A DNA stretch of 64,000 bases from Paenibacillus terrigena DSM 21567 (GCF_000374845.1 NZ_KB895418.1:1-64000), one strand, 5' to 3'; shown: positions 31,656-40,914, numbered from the stretch's first letter. The notes: generated by a model from the sequence alone, not told the origin. Numbers and translations are program-made.

Positions 31656-32480
31656 ATGAAAGTTGCTTATCTCGGACCGCAAGGTACCTTTTCGGAAGAG
31701 GCGGCTAACCGGTATTTTGGCGGAGAGAATGCCCAGTTTGTTCGATGTGACTCCATCCCAGAAGTAATTGAAGCCGTTGGAGAACATCGGGTCGATAAAG
31801 GTATTGCACCCTTGGAAAATATGATGGAAGGCACGATCAACATGACAATCGATAGCCTGCTCTCTTACAAGGAGGTGCATATTGAAGGAGAATACTTGTT
31901 ACCTGTTTCTTTGCATCTTCTCGCGAATGAATATACTGAACGATCCTCTATTCAAGAAGTGTGGTCCATACCGCCGATTTTCACCCAAAGTCGTCAATAT
32001 ATTCGAAATTTAGGAGCGAAATGCATCAATTACGATAGCTCCGCCTCAGCGGCTTTGCAGGTGAAGCGAAGTGGTCGGAAGGATGTTGCGGCGATTGGAC
32101 CAGTGCTGCTGGCTGATTTGCATGGTCTCCAAATTTTAGAATCGAATATTGAGGATTATCCCGATAACGAGACACGGTTTATCGTTGTAAGCAGAGAGGA
32201 GATAACGGGGCTGCAGCGCAAGAAGACGATGTTCGTCATTACACCAAACGAAGAGTATCCCGGCGTCCTTTCGGGTATGTTGAACATATTAAGTGCACTT
32301 TCTATAAATCTATCTTGGATTGAATCACGGCCTACAGCAAGGAAGCTGGGTACATATCGGTTTATATTGGAATCGGATAGCGATTGCAGTTTCGAGACGC
32401 TGAATAAAGCGATCACGATATTAACCACACTTGGTCATGAGATAAGAGTGCTAGGGAGGTATGACTCGAGGCAATCGTGA
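31656..32480 (+). CDS. pheA: Prephenate dehydratase
   Basis: The 274-residue enzyme converts prephenate to phenylpyruvate in phenylalanine synthesis. The catalytic domain (1-180) starts AYLGPQGTFSEEAA and ends with the DNETRF motif (TRF at about 168-170). An ACT domain (about 195-270) has GVLSGMLNILS and ESRPTARKLGTYRF, which bind Phe for feedback control. Start follows GGAAGGAA. It forms an apparent operon with the VOC gene 21 bases on. Confidence 0.93.
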   Translation: MKVAYLGPQGTFSEEAANRYFGGENAQFVRCDSIPEVIEAVGEHRVDKGIAPLENMMEGTINMTIDSLLSYKEVHIEGEYLLPVSLHLLANEYTERSSIQEVWSIPPIFTQSRQYIRNLGAKCINYDSSASAALQVKRSGRKDVAAIGPVLLADLHGLQILESNIEDYPDNETRFIVVSREEITGLQRKKTMFVITPNEEYPGVLSGMLNILSALSINLSWIESRPTARKLGTYRFILESDSDCSFETLNKAITILTTLGHEIRVLGRYDSRQS

Positions 32481-32501
32481 GAACCTACAGGAGGTCTGAA
32501 A

Positions 32502-32945
32502 ATGAGGATCAAACACCTCAAATTGAAGACGAATAAGCTCCATGAGATGAGAGAGTTTTACATTACTTTATTACAGATGGAGTTGTCGGAACAGACTAAC
32601 ACTTCATTTACTGTACGAGTTGGCAATACGCTGCTTACTTTCGAAGGCGCTAAAGAGGATACTTTTTATCATTATGCTTTTTCTGTGAATAAAATGAATT
32701 ATGAAGAGCTTGTCCAGCGGATCCCAACATTCACGCCACTTCTAGCTGATAATGATGGTGAAACATTATTCTTCTCAGGACTTTGGCAGCGCAGTCAGGC
32801 CTATTTCAAAGACCCGCAAGGCAATATTCTTGAGATTTTACCAAGCACGGAGCTATTTTCCCCCGATCAGACGTGGATTCAAGTTCAAGAGATTGGGGTG
32901 ACCGTTGCCGATATGAATGATTTGATCTCCGTCATCAGAAGGTGA
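32502..32945 (+). CDS. Glyoxalase-fold (VOC) protein
   Basis: The 147-residue protein has one VOC unit (KLKTNKLHEMREFYITLLQMEL at the start; AYFKDPQGNILEILP at about 104-118). A conserved metal-site His or Glu set is partly present. AGGAGGT precedes the ATG. The next gene overlaps its stop. The substrate is unknown. Confidence 0.8.
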   Translation: MRIKHLKLKTNKLHEMREFYITLLQMELSEQTNTSFTVRVGNTLLTFEGAKEDTFYHYAFSVNKMNYEELVQRIPTFTPLLADNDGETLFFSGLWQRSQAYFKDPQGNILEILPSTELFSPDQTWIQVQEIGVTVADMNDLISVIRR

Positions 32946-33157
32946 AGAACGTGTATAGGAAAAAATCCGACATGATGAGTTTCTATGGAGACGAAGAAGG
33001 TGTGCTTGTACTTGTAAAAGAGGGGAGACATTGGTTTCCAACGAATGAACCGGCTATATCCGCACCCGTAGAGGTAATAATTGATGAAGACCATGTTAAG
33101 GAGATTGTGTATGGGGATTTTCGATTAATAGGTTCTCGGGTAAAAGGAACGCACTAA
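32942..33157 (+). CDS. Hypothetical small protein coupled to the VOC gene
   Basis: The 71-residue protein starts with GTG overlapping the previous stop (GTGA); a second GTG at 32951 is also possible. It is charged and beta-rich (VLVLVKEGRHWFPTNEPA) and ends before the next small gene. No family recognised. Confidence 0.55.
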   Translation: MKNVYRKKSDMMSFYGDEEGVLVLVKEGRHWFPTNEPAISAPVEVIIDEDHVKEIVYGDFRLIGSRVKGTH

Positions 33158-33171
33158 AAAGGAGTGAGTCG

Positions 33172-33276
33172 ATGGAAATCATTACGATCATTTTAGCCGT
33201 AGGATTTTTATTCGTGATTGGGTATTTACGGGCGATCTGGCAGGAGTTAAGAGTCATCAGATCCAAACAAGAATAA
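33172..33276 (+). CDS. 34-residue single-span membrane protein
   Basis: AAAAGGAG is followed at good distance by an ORF with one hydrophobic helix (residues 3-20) and a basic end (RVIRSKQE). It is 14 bases after the previous gene, so likely in the same operon. Confidence 0.55.
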   Translation: MEIITIILAVGFLFVIGYLRAIWQELRVIRSKQE

Positions 33277-33398
33277 GTGAGGAGCATGTCTTGAGGGGAT
33301 ATGCATTTAAAAAGTACCTGCTCCATGTGCAGCAGGCTATTATACTATTTTATTGCGGCTTAGTAGAAATATAAGATAAGTATTATTGGGGGATATAC

Positions 33399-33950
33399 AT
33401 GTCGAACTTCAGTACGGACAAATCAGTACATAACGTGATGGAACAATCTTATGATCGTCCACTTGGCGTAAGTCTATTAGCGGTCATTCTCATGATTGGG
33501 GGAATTACAACCCTCGTTATGCAGATCATGGCGTGGAATACATTAAACGATGCTTCGACGATGTTTGGTGTATCGAGTCACTTTCTTCAAGGAGCCATTG
33601 CGTTCTTAGGTCTTCTCGGTTGTGCTGCAGCCGTGGGGCTGTGGATCGGTAAATCATGGGGGTGGTGGCTGGCGCTGTTGTATTTCGCTTATGCAGTAAC
33701 ACGGAACATGACCGTCATTCTCTCCATCTCCAATCTAGCGGATCAATTTAATGTATCGGGGCAAGAGACCGGAAGCTATTATCTGAAGTATGGCGTTCGA
33801 ATGCTATGGAATGGCTGCCTGATGTATTATTTGTGTCGTGGAGAGATGGTTCTATCCTATTTACAAACGGAGCGAACGAACAAATGGAAGGCGTTAGGTA
33901 TTGTATTTGTGATTAGTATTGTCCCTTTTGTTGTGGTAGCCTTTACTTAA
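33399..33950 (+). CDS. Four-helix membrane protein
   Basis: The 183-residue protein has hydrophobic helices at about residues 24-45, 63-85, 88-112 and 165-182 and a soluble N-terminus. The pattern resembles small DUF2127-like membrane proteins. GGGGGAT precedes the ATG. Function unknown. Confidence 0.7.
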   Translation: MSNFSTDKSVHNVMEQSYDRPLGVSLLAVILMIGGITTLVMQIMAWNTLNDASTMFGVSSHFLQGAIAFLGLLGCAAAVGLWIGKSWGWWLALLYFAYAVTRNMTVILSISNLADQFNVSGQETGSYYLKYGVRMLWNGCLMYYLCRGEMVLSYLQTERTNKWKALGIVFVISIVPFVVVAFT

Positions 33951-34021
33951 TAGCGAAGGTTATTCATCATACATAATCATATATTCATTATCAGTACAAA
34001 GCGACAAGACAGGAGGAGCCT

Positions 34022-34996
34022 ATGAGAGCACGTGAATTACAACCAGGAGACGAGATTCGGGTTATTTCTCCTTCTCGAAGTATGGCGATGATCGCAGAGG
34101 ATCAACGGGAGCTGGCGAAGCAGAGACTTGAAGCATTAGGTTTTACCGTTACATTCGGACAACATTATATGGAAGTCGATGATTTTGTATCATCATCTAT
34201 CAAGGCAAGAATTGAAGATTTGCATCAAGCTTTCCTCGACCCGAAGGTAGCGGGCATTCTAACAACGATTGGTGGCTATAATACTAACCAGCTGCTCAGT
34301 GACATCGATTTCTCGATTATCCAATCGAATCCGAAACGGCTGTGCGGATATTCAGATATTACGGCGTTAGGCAATGCGATTTATGCGAAGACAGGATTAA
34401 TCACCTATTCCGGACCACATTTCTCGACGTTCGGGATGCTGCATGGATTGGAGTACACGACAGATTATTTTCGGAAAATGATGTTGGAAGACGAGACGAT
34501 CTCGATCCTTCATTCAGATACTTGGAGCGACGACGCATGGTATCTTGATCAAGAGAAACGGCATTTTATACCGAATGAAGGTCCAGATGTGATTCAAGCG
34601 GGAGAGGCCGAAGGAACGATAATCGGTGGAAATCTATGCACATTGAATCTACTGCAAGGCACAGCCTATATGCCGAGCTTAGCAAATTCAATTCTATTCA
34701 TTGAAGACGATCTGGAATCTTCACCCCAGACCTTCGATCGGGATCTGCAATCTCTCATTCATCAGCCGGGATTCGAAGGGGTACAGGCCATTGTTATCGG
34801 AAGATTCCAGCAGGCCTCCAGAATGACGCAAGATTTATTGCGCCAGATCATAACATCTAAAAAAGCATTGGCGCATCTTCCGGTTATCGCCGACGTGAAC
34901 TTCGGGCATACCACGCCGCAGATCACGTTCCCGATTGGAGGGCGTGCGCGCATTCATGCGAGTCATGGAAAGGTAGAGTTGATCATTTCAGAGTGA
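34022..34996 (+). CDS. S66-family LD-carboxypeptidase/MccF-like peptidase
   Basis: The 324-residue protein has the S66 fold: DEIRVISPSRS at the start, the nucleophile Ser in GYSDIT (about residues 113-118), the Glu in GGNLCTLNLL (about 200-209) region with EDDLE, and the His near HTTPQ (about 299). Members cut LD-bonds of peptidoglycan tetrapeptides for wall recycling, or cleave microcin C-type drugs. Start follows CAGGAGGAGCC. Confidence 0.88.
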   Translation: MRARELQPGDEIRVISPSRSMAMIAEDQRELAKQRLEALGFTVTFGQHYMEVDDFVSSSIKARIEDLHQAFLDPKVAGILTTIGGYNTNQLLSDIDFSIIQSNPKRLCGYSDITALGNAIYAKTGLITYSGPHFSTFGMLHGLEYTTDYFRKMMLEDETISILHSDTWSDDAWYLDQEKRHFIPNEGPDVIQAGEAEGTIIGGNLCTLNLLQGTAYMPSLANSILFIEDDLESSPQTFDRDLQSLIHQPGFEGVQAIVIGRFQQASRMTQDLLRQIITSKKALAHLPVIADVNFGHTTPQITFPIGGRARIHASHGKVELIISE

Positions 34997-35031
34997 GCAG
35001 ACTCTTCTGAACCGATATTATTAAGTGAACG

Positions 35032-35577
35032 ATGACCGATGATCCTGATCGAAACGAGGCGATTCCCATATTGTACGACGCATGGAGCGAATTCAAAACG
35101 ATCTCGAAGCACCGCATGGTCCATCATTATTTACCGAAGCTCGAGATCAGTCTGCGGGCACTAAATCAGGATATGATCTGGCAAAAAGAATTGCAGCTAA
35201 TGAACAGCATTGGCGGTATCGTTCTGCATATCACGGAGCATGTCATGAGAAATACAACAAGGTTATTACAACCAGATGCAGTGTTCACCAAAGGGATCGA
35301 GAATTCATTTCCTGATCTGAATATGACTCAAGATCAGCTGATCCATCACCTAACGGAGGTATTTACAGCCTTCGAAAAAGCAATCAACACAGTGGATATA
35401 AACGATATGTATTCTATATATCATCTCGTTGAGCATACAGGATATCATCTGGGCCAAATTGTTGATCGTGCACAGCGGATGACAGGCGTACAGTTCCAAT
35501 TTGTCCAGAATGGCATCCATGAATCCGCGCTGAAGCAAGGTATTGAACGAGAATACAATGATAAGGAGGCAGAATAG
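35032..35577 (+). CDS. DinB-superfamily protein
   Basis: The 181-residue protein is a four-helix bundle with the metal-site His pattern: HITEH (about 66-70) and HLVEHTGYHLGQI (about 131-143). DinB/YfiT-like proteins act in thiol or nucleotide metabolism, mostly unknown. The stop lies close to a small frameshifted gene with a strong ribosome site. Confidence 0.75.
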   Translation: MTDDPDRNEAIPILYDAWSEFKTISKHRMVHHYLPKLEISLRALNQDMIWQKELQLMNSIGGIVLHITEHVMRNTTRLLQPDAVFTKGIENSFPDLNMTQDQLIHHLTEVFTAFEKAINTVDINDMYSIYHLVEHTGYHLGQIVDRAQRMTGVQFQFVQNGIHESALKQGIEREYNDKEAE

Positions 35578-35579
35578 CA

Positions 35580-35715
35580 ATGGACAGATTTACTGAACAG
35601 CTATCTTCCTTCGAAGTTGTTAGCGACACGTCTCTAGGCGAATGCGCAGACTTTGGTTACAGCTGATGAAGTCGATCAGTCGCTGCAAGAGAGTTATACG
35701 AAGCGGTTATATTAA
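35580..35715 (+). pseudogene. Small frameshifted gene
   Basis: AAGGAGG is followed by an ORF starting MDRFTEQLSSFEVV, ending after 28 residues. In another frame the coding-like sequence goes on (AQTLVTADEVDQSLQESYTK, stop at 35713). A single-base change near 35645 would join them into a 44-residue acidic protein. It may be a sequencing error or a true mutation. Confidence 0.4.
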
Positions 35716-35737
35716 TGACATCTGGGGTGATCGCGAG

Positions 35738-36811
35738 ATGACACAACATAAGCGGATACTATTCACAGGCGGCGGATCTGCCGGACATGTGACCGTGAAC
35801 TTGGCCTTGATTCCGAAGCTGCAAGCACAGGGCTGGGATATTCAATATATGGCTTCTAAGCAAGGCATTGAATCACAACTGATTCATAACCTTCCGAATG
35901 TGAAGTACCATGGCATTTCGACAGGCAAGCTACGCCGCTATATGGCACTTGAAAATTTCAAAGATCCTTTCCGAGTCATTCAGGGGGTCTATGAGGCTTA
36001 CCGTCTTATTCGCAACATGAGGCCAGATATCGTCTTCTCCAAGGGCGGATTCGTCTCCGTTCCGGTAGTACTTGGCGCTTGGCTCAATAAAGTTCCTGTT
36101 ATTATTCATGAGTCGGATATGACACCGGGTCTTGCGAACAAAATTGCGCTTCCATTTGCGAATAAGATTTGTCTAACGTTTCAAGAGACCCTAGATCATA
36201 TACAGAGTACCAAAGCAATTCATGTTGGGGCGGTCATCCGCGATGAGATTCTACAGGGAAATGCGGAGCGAGGCCGGACACGAGTTCTTTTTGACAAGAA
36301 ATTGCCTGTCCTGCTGATTATGGGTGGAAGTCTAGGTGCGCGTAAAATTAATGAAGCCGTGCGTAAGAATATCCGTGAACTAACGAAGACATTTCAAATC
36401 GTGCATATCTGTGGAAAAGGTCAAGTGGACGCCGCAGCGGAGCATCCGAGATACTTGCAGTTCGAATATATTCATGAAGACCTTGCTGACATGCTCGCCA
36501 TGACGGATATTGTCATTACCAGAGCGGGCTCTAACTCCATCTTCGAATTTCTAGCACTAGGTAAGCCGATGCTGCTCATTCCACTCCCGCGGGCTTCGAG
36601 TAGGGGGGATCAGATTCTAAATGCAGAGTCGTTCAAGCGTGCGGGTTATGGTGAGCTGCTTATGGAAGAAGATCTGACAGACGCTTCTTTCTTAACCAAA
36701 GTGATGTCACTGTATGATCGAAGGGAAGAGATTGCAGGAAATATGCGAGCATACAAGAGAAATGAAGCAGTGAATCGCGTGTTGGAGCTGATCGGGCAAT
36801 TCTCGAAATAA
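35738..36811 (+). CDS. murG: MurG-family GlcNAc transferase
   Basis: The 357-residue GT28 glycosyltransferase has the MurG G-loop FTGGGSAGHV at about residues 8-17, HESDMTPGLAN (about 126-136), GGSLGA (about 188-193) and the donor-site motif TRAGSNSIFEFLALGKP (about 261-277). MurG adds GlcNAc to lipid I to form lipid II on the inner membrane face. The gene stands alone, not in a division/wall cluster, so it may be a second MurG as in other Bacillota. ATG chosen at 35738; the upstream part of the frame is not MurG-like. Confidence 0.88.
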   Translation: MTQHKRILFTGGGSAGHVTVNLALIPKLQAQGWDIQYMASKQGIESQLIHNLPNVKYHGISTGKLRRYMALENFKDPFRVIQGVYEAYRLIRNMRPDIVFSKGGFVSVPVVLGAWLNKVPVIIHESDMTPGLANKIALPFANKICLTFQETLDHIQSTKAIHVGAVIRDEILQGNAERGRTRVLFDKKLPVLLIMGGSLGARKINEAVRKNIRELTKTFQIVHICGKGQVDAAAEHPRYLQFEYIHEDLADMLAMTDIVITRAGSNSIFEFLALGKPMLLIPLPRASSRGDQILNAESFKRAGYGELLMEEDLTDASFLTKVMSLYDRREEIAGNMRAYKRNEAVNRVLELIGQFSK

Positions 36812-36830
36812 GGTCCGTTTACTAAATAAC

Positions 36831-36868
36831 AAGTCCTCCTCAGTTGATCGCAGTGAGGAGGACTTTGT
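36831..36868 (+). terminator. Terminator between murG and a convergent gene
   Basis: AAGTCCTCCTCA and TGAGGAGGACTT make a 12-bp stem; T residues follow. Confidence 0.85.
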
Positions 36869-36881
36869 GTTAAGTGGACTA

Positions 36882-37130
36882 CTAGAAGAATCTTCGTCTC
36901 TGAGTGATAAGTACTATTGCAAGCAAGTCAAAGAGTACGAGAGGTATAATGAAAGGGAAGAAGGAGATGTGTACCTTTTTGTCACGATCGCGTTGATCCA
37001 TTTGGAGGTAGACTTTATTACCGCTAACTTTCACAATTTTACCTTGATATGTCATCCCTTGTTTTGTTGTGACTTGAACGTATCTATTCATATATTGTAA
37101 GCTTTTTTGATAATTACTCGACATATTCAT
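36882..37130 (-). CDS. Small Sm/SH3-like protein with a C-terminal membrane helix
   Basis: The 82-residue protein has a beta-barrel-like first part (MNRYVQVTTKQGMTYQGKIV, then VYLQMDQRD) and one hydrophobic helix at about 57-75. AAAGGGG precedes the start. It aligns with the product of 40563-40796 (NRRVRLLTSDGIWHEGTI, then a similar helix), so the two are paralogues. The role is unknown. Confidence 0.75.
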   Translation of the reverse strand: MNMSSNYQKSLQYMNRYVQVTTKQGMTYQGKIVKVSGNKVYLQMDQRDRDKKVHISFFPFIIPLVLFDLLAIVLITQRRRFF

Positions 37131-37238
37131 ATGGGTGCCCCTTTCATAAACTGATGATACTCTAGTATATGAAGGTATTGCAGGAAGGGTGTGGGTCGTC
37201 CCTGAGAATATATTTTCTTGAAAAAGAGGCTACAGAAC

Positions 37239-38081
37239 ATGCAGATAGAAGAAATCATGCTCGAACTACGAGAACAAGGGGTTATTGCCCCTCATATCAA
37301 TACTTGGAAAGCGCTTAGCGGAGGGACGGTGAGTACGGTCTATGCGCTAATCTCAGACGGTGAACCTACGCTTGTGGTCAAAATCAATGACCCGAAGACA
37401 GTCCGGTTTGAGTCTTCTTATCTAAGAGCCCACGAAGGCAATCCGCTATTCGCCCGGGTGGTCTATATTGATGCAGATTATCGATATTTTGTCTATACCT
37501 ATCAACCCGGTGAGACGGAATATCCGAGAGATCGGAAAGCTGAAACTCTTCAGTCATTAGTCAGTGAGGTGATCAATCGATCAATACCCATGGTAGACTC
37601 GAGCGATTTTGGTTATGCGGATGAGCCTTCGGCATCATGGAAGGAATTCTTAATGCTTCGATATCAATGGGCACAAGTGACAATTGATACACGTTTATCC
37701 AGCGCTGACCATAAGCTCGCTCAGCAGCTTATTTACTCGACCCAAGATCAAGCATTACAATATTTGCTGCACGGTGACTGTGGGGTACATAATTTTCTGT
37801 TCCAGCAGGGTCAGTTGACGGGTGTGATTGATCCCATTCCTACAATAGGTGAACCTTTGTATGATCTGATCTATGCCTACTGTTCCTCACCGGATCAATT
37901 GGATACAGAAACCATTCAGCAAGCAGTAGTTCGGATGGAACCGAAGTTTACCATAGGTCGAGATCTGCCTCGTGAGGTATTAATCGGGCTGTATTACCGA
38001 ATCGCGACTTGCATCTTACACCATCCACAAGATATCGAGCAATATATGGATGCGTGGGAATATTGGAAGAAACGAAGATGA
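37239..38081 (+). CDS. Phosphotransferase (APH-fold kinase)
   Basis: The 280-residue protein has the kinase fold: ALSGGTVSTVYAL N-lobe loop, Lys in VVKIND, catalytic loop LLHGDCGVHNFLF (about 180-192) and metal-binding GVIDPIPTIGEPLYDL (about 201-216). The usual second Asp pattern D-P is kept. ATG at 37239 follows AGAGG; the upstream TTG is unlikely. Substrate unknown, probably a small metabolite. Confidence 0.8.
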   Translation: MQIEEIMLELREQGVIAPHINTWKALSGGTVSTVYALISDGEPTLVVKINDPKTVRFESSYLRAHEGNPLFARVVYIDADYRYFVYTYQPGETEYPRDRKAETLQSLVSEVINRSIPMVDSSDFGYADEPSASWKEFLMLRYQWAQVTIDTRLSSADHKLAQQLIYSTQDQALQYLLHGDCGVHNFLFQQGQLTGVIDPIPTIGEPLYDLIYAYCSSPDQLDTETIQQAVVRMEPKFTIGRDLPREVLIGLYYRIATCILHHPQDIEQYMDAWEYWKKRR

Positions 38082-38150
38082 ATAAATCACAATTTCATCG
38101 ACTTCTACATATTATGGCTGGGTAAATGTCTATATGTAGGGGGAATCCAG

Positions 38151-38846
38151 ATGTATCGAGTCCCGTACCAACCTTATTATGTTCAGCCCGTTCAATATCC
38201 TTACCTGTATCCTGTCGTACCGGTGTACTATCATCCGAATATGACAACACCGGAGGACATGCGTTGGTCGAACAAAAAAGTAACCAAACCGGCAGACTGT
38301 TGGAGCCAGGCCGAAGTCGATTTGAACAATCTCTGGCGAATGCTGTGGGAGCAGCATGGCGCTTGGACTCGTATGGCTATCATTAGTATTGTTGCAGGCT
38401 CTCCCGATGAGACAGTTACGGTGAATCGTCTGCTTCGTAATCCAGGGGATATGGCGGCTGCACTCGAGCCGTATTATGGTGAAGCGGCTGCGAACCGGTA
38501 TAAGCAGCTCTTGACCGAGCACCTTGTCCTTGCAGCCGATTTGGTTAAGGCGGCCAAAGCAGGTGAAGCCACCAAAGCAGCAGAGATAGAGGCCAAATGG
38601 TATAAAAATGGAGATGAAATTGCCGCGTTTCTGAGCTCGATCAATCCGTTCTGGCATGAAGAGACGTTTAGAAGAATGTTTCATCAGCATCTGGACTATG
38701 TGAAGGAAGAAGCCGTTACGCAATTGAATCAACAGTATGAACAAAGTGTTGCCACGTATGATAAAATGGAGCAACAAATACTTGATATGGCAGATCATTT
38801 CACGCAAGGGATCATCAAGCAGTTCCCCATGAAGTTCGGACGATAG
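38151..38846 (+). CDS. Hypothetical protein with Pro/Tyr-rich N-terminus
   Basis: The 231-residue protein begins with a Tyr/Pro/Val-rich stretch (residues 1-32) as in spore coat or surface proteins, then a helical acidic region (LNNLWRMLWEQHGAWTRM, about 60-77) with repeated Ala/Lys helices. AGGGGG precedes the ATG. The helical part, with WEQH...TR and later HEETFRRMFHQHLDY, looks like a ferritin- or CotF-like bundle. I cannot name the family. Confidence 0.65.
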   Translation: MYRVPYQPYYVQPVQYPYLYPVVPVYYHPNMTTPEDMRWSNKKVTKPADCWSQAEVDLNNLWRMLWEQHGAWTRMAIISIVAGSPDETVTVNRLLRNPGDMAAALEPYYGEAAANRYKQLLTEHLVLAADLVKAAKAGEATKAAEIEAKWYKNGDEIAAFLSSINPFWHEETFRRMFHQHLDYVKEEAVTQLNQQYEQSVATYDKMEQQILDMADHFTQGIIKQFPMKFGR

Positions 38847-38935
38847 AAGAACATAAGGATTCGTGTGTCCACTGGCTCCCGCAAGGGGGCCTCAGGCTGG
38901 ATACGAACATGAAAGTAGTCGGAGGTGCACCGTTT

Positions 38936-39337
38936 ATGGGACATGATAATCAGCAGCTTACATCGGAACATGCGGTCCAAACGCTCCAGCACGTCAGGAG
39001 CATTTGCAGCGTTTTTCCATTGGTAGAGGAGCAAATCGATGGGTTCGGGCACACCTCCCTTCGTGTAAAGGACAAGCCTTTCATCATCATGGGGGAAGAT
39101 AAGGAAGGTGTTTCGCTTTCGATTCGGACAAGTCAATCGACACAAGAGATTTTACTCAGTCAAGTGGATAGCTTGTTTTTCAAAACGCCCTATATTGGTC
39201 AGCATGGATGGGTGACGCAGCAGATAGAGCCTCCCACGGATTGGGATGAAATCGAAGATTTGATTCGGGAAGCTTATTTGCGGACGGCACCGAAGAAGTT
39301 GGCTGCACTGGTGCAGGATCCTGCAGGGGATCTATAG
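38936..39337 (+). CDS. MmcQ/YjbR-family protein
   Basis: The 133-residue protein matches YjbR-like proteins in its end (YIGQHGWVTQQIEPPTDWDE, then LIREAYLRTAPKKL). The fold resembles a DNA-binding CyaY-like domain, role unknown. ATG at 38936 was chosen because GGAGGTG lies 8 bases before it; the longer frame from 38909 is unlikely. A terminator follows. Confidence 0.8.
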   Translation: MGHDNQQLTSEHAVQTLQHVRSICSVFPLVEEQIDGFGHTSLRVKDKPFIIMGEDKEGVSLSIRTSQSTQEILLSQVDSLFFKTPYIGQHGWVTQQIEPPTDWDEIEDLIREAYLRTAPKKLAALVQDPAGDL

Positions 39338-39340
39338 GCA

Positions 39341-39373
39341 AGAAAGAAGCCCAGGATAACCTGAGCTTCTTTC
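39341..39373 (+). terminator. Terminator
   Basis: GAAAGAAGC and GCTTCTTTC arms directly after the YjbR-type gene. Confidence 0.8.
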
Positions 39374-39516
39374 TCGTAGCAATCTATATAAATGTTGTTG
39401 GGGGGCGTTCCTTATGGTGTTGCTCTCTTGCTATGTTCTTAGTATAGAAGTGAAAGATGAATAGAAGATGAGATGAACCTTAAAATAAGATAAAAAAAGA
39501 GGAGTTTTGCATCAAA

Positions 39517-40467
39517 ATGATTAAAAATATGGTCGTTGGCGATGAAATTATTAATTATTTTCTATTAAAAGAAGCCGAAGTGAAGCAGACGCGCACCACC
39601 CCAGCGAAGGATTATTTCGATATGGTTCTCTCCGACCAGAGCGGCGATATTCCAGCGAAATTTTGGGATGCGACGCAGACGGATAAAGAAACGTTCTTCC
39701 CTAGGCAGCTGGTAAAAGTGAAGGGTATCGTACAGAGCTATAATGACCGATTACAATTTAAGATCGAGAAAATAAGACTTGTGAATGAAGAAGATGGCGT
39801 CCAGTTGACCGATTTTATTCGGGCAGCACCAGTTCCTGCAGAACAACTAGTAGAGACGATCAAGCGCGTGACGGCAAGTATTGAGCATGATACGGTCCGC
39901 CGTATCGTTGAATTCTGCGTGGCGAAGACCGAAGATAAGCTTCCGCACTATCCGGCTGCCAAATCGAATCATCATGCCTATTTCGGAGGACTTGTCTATC
40001 ATATGAATCGAATGCTGGAGTTAGGCGAATTTATATGTAAGCAAAGACCCTACTTACGCCCAGATCTCGTCAAAGCGGGAATTATTCTTCACGATATTGC
40101 TAAGCCCGAAGAGATGATCGCTGAGTTCGGGATTGTCTCGGATTATAGCGTATCTGGGAAATTGCTAGGGCATCTCGCCATTGCCTACGGGTGGATTACC
40201 GAAGCGGCAATTCACTTGCACATCCCATTAACCGATGAGATTGTTATCGCACTCCAACATTTGGTCTTAGCGCATCATAATCTAGGAGAATGGGGAAGCC
40301 CGGTACAGCCGCAGCTGCCTGAAGCGGTTGCCCTTCATTATATCGATCAGCTGGATGCGAAGCTCCAAGCGGTAGAAGATGTACTCGCTACGACACCAGA
40401 GACAGAACCTTGGACCAAACCGATTCGGGTCATTGAGAACAAGCCGATTTATCGCATGAATTGGTAG
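39517..40467 (+). CDS. yhaM: 3'-5' exoribonuclease YhaM
   Basis: The 316-residue protein has an N-terminal OB-fold (about 15-90: DYFDMVLSDQSGDIPAKFWD) and an HD domain (about 155-280) with HHAYFGGLVYH, the HD pair in ILHDIAKP and HLVLAHH. YhaM trims RNA and DNA 3' ends with metal ions in Bacillota. Size and order fit the family. Upstream sequence has a weak GAGGAG 11 bases before the ATG. Confidence 0.93.
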   Translation: MIKNMVVGDEIINYFLLKEAEVKQTRTTPAKDYFDMVLSDQSGDIPAKFWDATQTDKETFFPRQLVKVKGIVQSYNDRLQFKIEKIRLVNEEDGVQLTDFIRAAPVPAEQLVETIKRVTASIEHDTVRRIVEFCVAKTEDKLPHYPAAKSNHHAYFGGLVYHMNRMLELGEFICKQRPYLRPDLVKAGIILHDIAKPEEMIAEFGIVSDYSVSGKLLGHLAIAYGWITEAAIHLHIPLTDEIVIALQHLVLAHHNLGEWGSPVQPQLPEAVALHYIDQLDAKLQAVEDVLATTPETEPWTKPIRVIENKPIYRMNW

Positions 40468-40562
40468 GAAAGAAGGCCAATCCACCCTATCAACTCGCCG
40501 TTACGGCTCCTATCCTATCTTCATATGATGCCACTATAGGAAATAGAAAGGAGTGGTTGAGG

Positions 40563-40796
40563 ATGGAGGCTTATTATGGTTGTCTTCGGTGCGTGAACAG
40601 ACGTGTACGTTTATTAACATCGGATGGGATCTGGCATGAAGGTACGATTGAGAAAGTGGATCGAAACCATGTCCACCTAAGAACCGAGCGGAGAAAAGAT
40701 GCGTGTACATCAGGATTTGGCTTTGGTGGCTTTGGCTTCGGGGATGAGATTCTAACGCTAAGCTTATTTACATTACTTGCGATTGCACTGATTTGA
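40563..40796 (+). CDS. Small Sm/SH3-like protein, paralogue of 36882-37130
   Basis: The 77-residue protein has NRRVRLLTSDGIWHEGTIEK and VHLRTERRKD (beta part), a Gly/Phe repeat (GFGFGGFGFG, about 50-59) and a short hydrophobic helix at its end. Start follows AAAGGAGTGG. The Gly/Phe linker is absent in the paralogue. Confidence 0.75.
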   Translation: MEAYYGCLRCVNRRVRLLTSDGIWHEGTIEKVDRNHVHLRTERRKDACTSGFGFGGFGFGDEILTLSLFTLLAIALI

Positions 40797-40808
40797 GTCG
40801 GTGGGAAG

Positions 40809-40888
40809 CTCTCCTTCATTAAAGGGGAGTTTTTTATTATGGAATAGAAAAAAGCCTTTGTGAACCTATGCTCACAAAGGCTTTTTTC
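40809..40888. terminator. Two successive terminators
   Basis: CTCTCC/GGGGAG with TTTTTT at 40809-40838, then a perfect 15-bp hairpin (AAAAGCCTTTGTGA/TCACAAAGGCTTTT) at 40849-40888 with A and T tracts on either side, able to work both ways. A further GGGAC-CTC/GAG-GTCCC hairpin follows at 40891-40911. Confidence 0.85.
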
Positions 40889-40914
40889 TGGGACCCTCTT
40901 TCGAGAGTCCCATC

